A stretch of DNA of 64,000 nt, from assembly GCA_002943765.1 (NCBI GenBank), contig PQWQ01000025.1, positions 124,001 through 188,000 of the forward strand. Reading direction: 5' to 3'. The translations under genes and the position numbers were made by a program. The notes beneath the pieces were generated by a model. It ran no database searches, was not told the DNA's origin, and saw only the letters and a list, made by a program, of their open reading frames with translations. Positions 57,627-64,000 of the stretch are shown here, one piece after another (the stretch's first letter is position 1; each line of letters begins with the position of its first letter). Source of the DNA: Psoroptes ovis (taxonomy: Eukaryota; Arthropoda; Arachnida; Sarcoptiformes; Psoroptidae).

Positions 57627-58151
57627 GAATGCAGATGTGCTACCTGTGTGGATGGAAAGTGTGTGTGTAGGTGGGTGAATTATGAGCCGATTAACAAATG
57701 AACCAGATTATGGTTAATCCGTAGGATAATTCAAGGAGAAACTGGAGCAAAAAATGGAGCAAAATTAATTTGAAATTAAGTGGTGATAATAGGTCTAATA
57801 TTTAAAAGGGTTAACCCCTATTAAAAATCATTTCTATTGTTATGCATCTTATTAAAATTAGTGTGATGTTCGGTTGTTCGGTTTGGTTTGGTCATAAGGT
57901 TATTATCTTTGAGCCTCTTTATGATGATGTATAGCCTTTGATGATGACCTGAATTTTCGCTGAATTAATTTTTTAAACTGTGGGTTATTACTTGTGGGTT
58001 CGTACCTGTGGTTTACGATTCACAAATGATAATAATAACAGGTGTAATAACATAAGGGTAATAATAGGATTGTGTCATTGAATATTTGAATGATTATCAT
58101 TGATATATTTGATGTTTGAAATTATGATTGAAAATAATTTGATTGGTTCAA

Positions 58152-58240
58152 AGTTGTCCGAAAAGTTTTGGCGCATTCATTCCCATTGAATACAATGAGA
58201 CGGCTTGATTGAAAATCCGACAAAACTTTTCGGACAACTT
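58152..58240. mobile_element. Mariner-type MITE, B family, diverged
   Basis: AGTTGTCCGAAAAGTTTTGGCGC left, GAAAATCCGACAAAAC right; centre has ATTCCCATTGAATACAATGAG. Confidence 0.8.
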
Positions 58241-58586
58241 AGGATTTCAAATTTTTGAATTATTTCAAGTATTCAATAGGCAATCAAATAACAATTGAAA
58301 TCGATCAAATTCAAAATTAGGAATCGGAATTTTTAAGTTCAAACTGCGCAAACGAAACAAAAGTTTCATTGAGAAAAATGGAAGCGCTAAAGCGCTATAG
58401 CGCTGCTTAGCAGTTTTAAGGCGAAAAAAAATTGCTCGATTTACATTTTAATTTGACCAATTTTTCGGTCAAAAAAAATTGGTCAAAAAAGTAAAAATAA
58501 TTTTTTTTTAAGCACAGTATTTATTACAGCTATTTACCAGTGATTTACTTGTTTTTTTCATTTTTTTCAAGGTGTGTCAAAAAATA

Positions 58587-58663
58587 CGCTTGTCCGAAAA
58601 GTTTTTGACGATTTCTTCATTCATTTCTATGGAATTAATGCGAATGAACTTTACGGACAGCCT
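58587..58663. mobile_element. Mariner-type MITE, B family, diverged
   Basis: GCTTGTCCGAAAAGTTTTTGACG left, GCGAATGAACTTTACGGACAGCCT right. Confidence 0.74.
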
Positions 58664-58861
58664 TTAAATATTTTCACCATTCGAAAAAATCGAAAGAGAA
58701 ATTTTTTAAGACTAAATTAGACATTTAAGACAATGGCTGTAATGGAAAAAGGTCAAAGGATCTCATATCATACCAGGGCATTGATTACAGATATTTATGA
58801 TTGATGAACATCAATCAATCAATCAACAATTGACCAAAAATGGTGAAAAACAATAGGCGAC

Positions 58862-58880
58862 AATATTTTCCGGACAACCT
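58862..58880. mobile_element. Right-end fragment of a B-family MITE
   Basis: AATATTTTCCGGACAACCT. Confidence 0.5.
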
Positions 58881-58899
58881 GTTGCGCAAGCCTTTTTTT

Positions 58900-59559
58900 C
58901 AAATTTTTCAACAATTTCGAATCATTTCACCAGCTTAACCGCCTAAGGCAAGATTCAGAGTCAGAGTCTAGTCCATGTCTAAAGGCTTAGACCCTTGGGA
59001 TTCTCTAAATGCGCAGCGGCTTTTAGCGATTCCGCTTACGGATCACACCGCAATCTCGAGAAATTCGCGCAGTCGCAAATTGCGGGTCGCAAAACCGCAA
59101 ATGAGCCACAATTTGGAAAATCAAATTGACCAAAGAAAATTGCGCCTACCATTCGCAACGAAATCGTTGGTCTATCCAACTCCGAAATCGTTTTGCCCAA
59201 ATGATCATCGATTGTTTGCTTATTCCATTCGTTCATTGTTTCATTCATTCGAATTCATTCAAATAAGACTCTTCACTGTGTGAAGACACTGATTCACAAA
59301 TACATTTGATTTCTGTTGTTTATTGTTGTTGTTTGACCGTGAAAATGTTTTCAGTTGTTGTTGTTGTTGTTTTGTTAGTTCACAAGTAAACAATAGAAAT
59401 CTGTTGTTAAATTTTCAGTGCAGGAAAAAAAAATAGAATAATAAAAAAAAATTAGATCAGATAACGAAGCAAAATAAATAGTAAAAAAGAGCAATAATAA
59501 GAAGAAATTGTTGTCTCGTAAACATTTAAGAGGTAGTAAACTTACCTGAATGTAAATTA
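58900..59559. other. Upstream stretch with an unassigned open frame
   Basis: A plus-strand open frame (58975-59283, 102 codons) crosses GCAAATTGCGGGTCGCAAAACC words; no domain recognised. The repeated GCGCAG and TTGCGG words suggest regulatory or repeat DNA instead. Confidence 0.3.
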
Positions 59560-59651
59560 AGGTTGTCCGAAAAGTCCTGTCCGATTTACAATGAGAATAA
59601 GCATTGATAAATTCATTGAAAATAAACCCGACCGAAATTTTCGGACAACCC
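59560..59651 (-). mobile_element. Mariner-type MITE, B family, long centre
   Basis: CCTGTCCGATTTACAATGAG left, GAAAATAAACCCGACCGAAA right. It lies next to a minus-strand donor-like GTAAGTTT (59541). Confidence 0.78.
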
Positions 59652-60015
59652 CGAAATTTTTTATTTACTCTCACAGTCATAAGGGGTTTTCAAATTGTTG
59701 CTTATTTGTTTATTTGTTTACATACATACAGAAATATTCAAATTTGAATTTTCTTAAACTTTTTCCCCGTAAAGTTTTTTTCTCAATTTTTTCAAGAAAT
59801 TGTTCAACAGGGAAAAAAACACTGAAATACTTAGATGACTACTGGCAATACCCTTGTGTACCTTAAAGGTATTATACTCTTAACGGTATTCACACACACA
59901 CACACAAAGGTACATGAACACATTTGACACATATTCACCAAGGAAAATCTGTGTGTGTGTTTGTGCATGTAATTTCTCTTTGACCAAAAGATAATTCTTT
60001 AAGATTTTTAAGACT

Positions 60016-60094
60016 AGGTTGTCCGAAAAATTCATTCGGCTTAATCAATCGAGAATTGCTAAATGAAAATCGGCCAAAACTTTCCGGACAACCT
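60016..60094 (-). mobile_element. Mariner-type MITE, B family, near-consensus
   Basis: TTCATTCGGCTTAATCAATC left, GAAAATCGGCCAAAACTTTC right. Confidence 0.88.
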
Positions 60095-60099
60095 AATAG

Positions 60100-61146
60100 A
60101 CATATGTAAAGAAGAGATTACCTGTTGTATTGTTGTCAAGTTAAGGTAAGGTAAGAAGAAGAATAGAAGAGACTTTTTGAAAATAATAAGAATATGGAGA
60201 ACAACAACAACAACAATTGTTTGTTCGGTTTCGGTTTGGATGATTGGATGTATGTATGGATGAAATGGTTGATTAGTGTAGTGGAGCCATTCATAAATAC
60301 ATGTTTCAATTGTCTTTTAGTTTAGTTTAGTTTTTTTTTTGGTTTCTTTGAATTTTCAGAAAAATTTTCGAAGAAAACAATTCTGAAATTGAAATAGTTT
60401 CAAAAAGACTTTTGTTTCGATTTCAGTTCACTTTGAAGGCTATACATCAAAAAGGTTTGAGAGGCTATAAGGTTATACATCTTCAGGTGTCCATAGCCAT
60501 TCATCATTCGAACCAGTGTTCGCTTACCATTCATCCATTCGAATGTGAACATACATCGTTTTGCTTAAGTGAATCATGTCGATTCATTGATTGTACAAGG
60601 ATCGAATGAATTCAGCCAGTGACTAGTGCGCCAGAAATCGCTCAACTCATTAGTCGACAAGACGCCCACCATCAACCAGTAATGAGGGTTTGACCCTGGA
60701 AATATTGACCCCAGAAATGTCAATCCTCAGAAACATTTGATCCAAAAACCTTTTAAAACTGTGTAAATCAAAATTCAGTGCCATTCATCAATTCTTCAAA
60801 ATGACAAGTCAAAATTGACAAGAGAATTTCAAAAATAATCGAAGAAAAAAATATTACAACATTTATGAACAGTGAAAAAATCATTTAAAAGAATATCAAT
60901 TAATTAGATCATCAACCAAGTGTAACAACATTTGAACAATCAGCCAACCAACCGATTGACTAACCAACGAACCAACCATCAAAAAAACATTGAAAATTTC
61001 AAATCAATCCATTCATCCATCCATCCATCAATCAATCACATTTCATGCTTCAAGTGTGACAATATATATCGGGTCTTTAAGATGATCATAATCTCATTAT
61101 GATCATCATCATCATCATTCAATTTCAATTATTTTCTTAAATAATA
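60100..61146. other. Possible 5' leader of the plus-strand candidate exon
   Basis: Repeat-poor DNA with ATTCATCCATTC and CAACCAACCAACG runs, the kind of sequence expected in an arthropod 5' UTR. A 65-codon open frame at 60412-60609 shows no domain. Confidence 0.3.
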
Positions 61147-61307
61147 ATGGAAATTTTCATGAATCGATTCATAAATTATTTTGATTATAATTTTCAATTT
61201 TATAATAATTGCCACCAGCGCCACCAGCGGCGCCAGCAGCATCAACAAAATTCGACAAAATTAAATGAACAAACTTCTGCATCATTTTCATTATCATTAA
61301 TTAACAG
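61147..61307 (+). CDS. Candidate first coding exon of an unidentified plus-strand gene
   Basis: ATG at 61147 opens 53 codons plus two bases and stops at AACAG|GTAAATTC, a good donor whose read-through would meet TAA at once. The peptide begins MEIFMNRFINYFDYNFQFYN and continues with a His/Gln/Arg-rich run (CHQRHQRRQQHQQ) and a Ser/Leu end. GC content rises sharply at 61211-61250 (GCCACCAGCGCCACCAGCGG). No family is recognised and no second exon is visible before the right edge, so this is a prediction from start, composition and splice site only. A trinucleotide-type repeat in an intron is the main alternative. Confidence 0.35.
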
Positions 61308-61565
61308 GTAAATTCTGTTTATTTGAACAAACATATTACGAATTGAATGAATTATGTAATTTTGGGTAATGAATATACCTGAAAATTGTCGCCTTAAGGC
61401 ATATATTTGCATTCGCCAGGTGATATATTTAACTGTTAAGGTGATATTTAGCCTCAGGTATTTAAATAAATGTGTGTTTGATTTGTCTGAATTGATATTA
61501 AATTGGATTAGATTTATTCACAGCTTCAAATCGGCAGATTCAATTGCTGGGCTGTTATTTGTATT

Positions 61566-61644
61566 AGGTTGTCCGAAAAGTTCATTCCGCTTAATCACCG
61601 TAGAGTTACTAAATGCAAATCGGCCATAACTTTTCGGACAACCT
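61566..61644 (-). mobile_element. Mariner-type MITE, B family, near-consensus
   Basis: TTCATTCCGCTTAATCACCG left, AATCGGCCATAAC right; GTATTAGG / CCTAATAT flanks. Confidence 0.88.
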
Positions 61645-61649
61645 AATAT

Positions 61650-62914
61650 ATAACGATATTTATGGAATTTTGCGGATTCATAAATAAATCGTTAATTGTT
61701 ACTATTCATATAAATGAAATGATGGTATTTTTCGGATTTTCGGAAGCTCGCAAAACAACAGCTAAACAGCTCAAATGATTATTCAATGAATCAGTTTAGA
61801 AACAGTAGTAGTTAAATGTGCAATTCATTCGAAATAAATAAATAAATAAACGATAAATGTGCATAGAAAATCGATTATTCGAAAGAAGATTCAAGTACCA
61901 TCATTAATTTTTTTTTCGTGTGTATGTAAACATTACCATCATCATTATTATTATGTCATATATGAATGATTTTCGATTCGGTAATTATTATCACTTGAAA
62001 ATCGACAGAAACAGACAAACAAACAAACGAACGAATGCAATTAACGATTACACACTTAGACAATCGATGGTGAATGAACCAAAAAAAAAAAAAAAAAAAA
62101 AAAAAATCGACATTTTTTTCAGGTTCAGTCAAGTGTCTTAGTCATTTTTGTGTGTAATGTGTTCACATGTCGAAAGTTTTTTCATCGTATAAATTTTTTC
62201 AAGTTTCTTGTAACTGTGTCGTAACTGTATTTGTGAATGGCCCCCTTCTGGGTTAGGATTGAAAATGGCGCTATTCTGTAGTCGCATAAGCACTAACCCT
62301 CACACAGACACACCCCCTCGACCACTTTCAAGGTTTTCGATGTTGCAGCAGCACCAACAGCACCAATGGCCATTATTCAATGGATCACACAGTGATCAAT
62401 CATTGGATCAATGATTAGTCCATCCAAATGACTAATGACAGAGTAATAATCGATTATTCAATTTTTTCAAAAGAATTCTTATCTCTTTCTCTCTCTCTAT
62501 GAATATAATCGATTAAATCGATTCTTTTGTATTTTCAAAATTTAATTAATCGATTTTTTTTCGATTCTAAGAATCGATTGTCCGCATACCTTCTTACCAA
62601 CACACACACACACACATGCAAAGTAATCGATACCACGAATACCATCATCGAATCATTCATCATTGAATAATTCAATAAATGAATGAATCATTGAATATAT
62701 GAATGATGACCAACCACAACCACCAGCATTATTATCATCATTAATCTTCATCATAATCATTGAATAATAACGATACTGATAATGGAAATCAAAATTCGTG
62801 ATTTTTCATTCAATCTATAGTCTTACAGTATTTATTAGGTGTATATATGTTGGTGTTGGTGTACACAGAGGAGATAATATTTTCAGAGATAAAAATTAAT
62901 CACTTCAGAATATT
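61650..62914. other. MITE-free stretch
   Basis: 1.26 kb: A27 run near 62080-62106, (CT)n at 62485, ATCGATTAAATCGATT-type words 62500-62580, (CA)n 62602. No gene signal. Confidence 0.5.
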
Positions 62915-62992
62915 AGGTTGTCCGAAAAGTTCTTGCCGATTTTTTTCAATTATTTTCTATGATATAATCAGCAAAAACTTTCCGGACAACCT
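62915..62992. mobile_element. Mariner-type MITE, B family, CTATGATATAATC centre
   Basis: TTGCCGATTTTTTTCAATTA then TTTTCTATGATATAATC; 28 bp before the next copy. Confidence 0.86.
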
Positions 62993-63020
62993 AATAGTAA
63001 TAAATATTCATTATATATTA

Positions 63021-63102
63021 TGGTTGTCCGAAAAATTTTGACCGATTTTCATTCAGCAACTCTACGGTGATTAAGCCGAATAAACTTTTCGGACAACTAC
63101 CT
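63021..63102 (+). mobile_element. Mariner-type MITE, B family
   Basis: TTGACCGATTTTCATTCAGC left, TTAAGCCGAATAAAC right; right end GGACAACTACCT has a 3-bp insertion. Confidence 0.85.
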
Positions 63103-63104
63103 AA

Positions 63105-63551
63105 ATACTGATTGAAATAATTATCTACGTATAATAAATCGATTTCGAATGATTATTTGATTTGAATTAAATTTATATTTATCGAATAAATTCAATGTAT
63201 AAACAAATGGGTGATAATCGATTTTTTATCACACGAATATCGATTTTTTTTATTTATTCACTGATTAGTGATTAGTGTTTTCGACGCCATTTTTTCGTAT
63301 TGATTGATTGATTGATAATTCATTGAATTAAATGTGTGGGGGGAGGAAGAGGAGGAGGGGAGAGGAACGAGAAAAAAAATGAAAATTAACTTGTCAACAA
63401 TCGGAAGTATCGATTGTTGTTTTCTTTAATCGAAAAAGGGAGGAGGAGCAAAGAAAAATGAGGGGAAAATCGATTAATTTTTGTGTTTTTTTTTCAAAAA
63501 ATCGATACTCAAAAATCGATTGTTTACATGGAATTTTTTTTCGTATTTATT
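63105..63551. other. ATCGATT- and GGA-rich stretch
   Basis: Repeated ATCGATTTTTT and GAGGAGGGGAG words; nothing gene-like. Confidence 0.5.
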
Positions 63552-63626
63552 AGGTTGTCCCATAAGTTTTCGCCGTTTTTCGAATGAAAAAAATCTAAAA
63601 AAACGGCGAGAACTTATGGGACAACC
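63552..63626. mobile_element. Mariner-type MITE, A family
   Basis: TTCGCCGTTTTTCGAATG / AAAAACGGCGAG: the arm change TC-GCC is matched on the other side, so the stem stays perfect. Confidence 0.88.
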
Positions 63627-63860
63627 AAATATTTTGACATCTTTGTTTCGGAAGAGAAATTAGATCAGAATTCGAATTCGAAGAAAAATGAAGCACACAG
63701 ACAATGACAAAGACAATGGACAAGAAACAAAAAAAACCAGAAACTTACCTTGACACAACGAAGGTAGACGACACACTTATCGTTGGAGAATGATGGCACG
63801 ATTATTTCGCAAATTTAGCAAAAAACAAAAAAGTCACACTTTTTTGTTTTGTTTATATTT

Positions 63861-63936
63861 AGGTTGTCCCATAAGTTCTTACCGTTTTTTTAAATTTTTT
63901 CTGCTCGAAAAAAGGCCAAAACTTATGGGACAACCT
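63861..63936. mobile_element. Mariner-type MITE, A family
   Basis: CTTACCGTTTTTTTAAATT left, AAAAAAGGCCAAAAC right. Rightmost copy in the window. Confidence 0.85.
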
Positions 63937-64000
63937 AATATTTTGAAAGTAATTGTTTTTTCTGATTAACTTTGACTTTTGAACATTCAAAGTTAACATT

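Noticed and set aside
26517..63663. Recurring peptides such as GCPKSFRRF...FGQPN or GCPISSCRF...LMGQPN in numerous open frames
   Set aside because: These are readings through the A and B MITEs, not a protein family.
63727..63790. Minus-strand donor GTAAGTTTC after a stretch reading SNDKCVVYLRCVK
   Set aside because: No acceptor or start codon in frame upstream; kept only as a possible non-coding exon end.

Overview
This is an arthropod nuclear window, AT-rich and intron-rich. The protein matches point to an arthropod. The AT-rich intron style full of short simple repeats suggests a mite, possibly an astigmatid one, but that is a guess. Two conserved neuronal genes are recognisable, both on the minus strand. 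At the left edge are the first two coding exons of an NMDA receptor GluN1 subunit (Nmdar1; 10-369 and 456-695), which runs off the window. Upstream of it, ether-a-go-go (eag, KCNH1/KCNH5 type voltage-gated potassium channel) spans about 23 kb, from ATG at 30257 to stop at 7155.

The eag gene reads as at least 13 coding exons in transcription order: PAS-cap (exon 1), PAS domain (2 and 4) with a phase-1 75-nt likely cassette exon inside it (3), linker (5), S1 (6), S2-S3 (7), S4 (8), S5 (9), pore and S6 (10-11), C-linker and cyclic-nucleotide-binding homology domain (11-12), and a long low-complexity C-terminal exon with a tetramerising coiled coil (13). All junctions are GT/AG and in phase except exon 9 to exon 10. 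There the frame demands an unseen short exon (length 3n+2) in the turret. The predicted protein is about 1,190 residues plus that piece, close to Drosophila Eag.

Layout: 1-0.7 kb Nmdar1 5' exons; 1.16-4.94 kb a large minisatellite of about 35-bp hairpin-forming units; 5-7 kb eag 3' flank with microsatellites and GGCGCC elements; 7.2-30.3 kb eag; 30.3-64 kb eag upstream region without any gene I can recognise, possibly holding non-coding 5' exons, plus one plausible plus-strand first coding exon at 61147-61307.

The most striking non-genic feature is a dense burst of short (about 75-95 bp) TA-flanked palindromic elements with mariner-type ends (AGGTTGTCC...GGACAACCT): roughly 65 near-complete copies and several halves, in two end types (CCCATAAGTT and CCGAAAAGTT). 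They fill introns and upstream DNA from 9.78 kb to the right edge, but none is seen in the first 9.7 kb or in any recognised eag or Nmdar1 exon. Other families are hAT-like elements ending CAGTGGTTCTCAACC, GCACTCGAC-ended GGCGCC elements and 43-bp-arm palindromes. The introns also carry islands rich in GGGAAATTTCCC-like words. No transposase gene, rRNA, tRNA or CRISPR array was seen.
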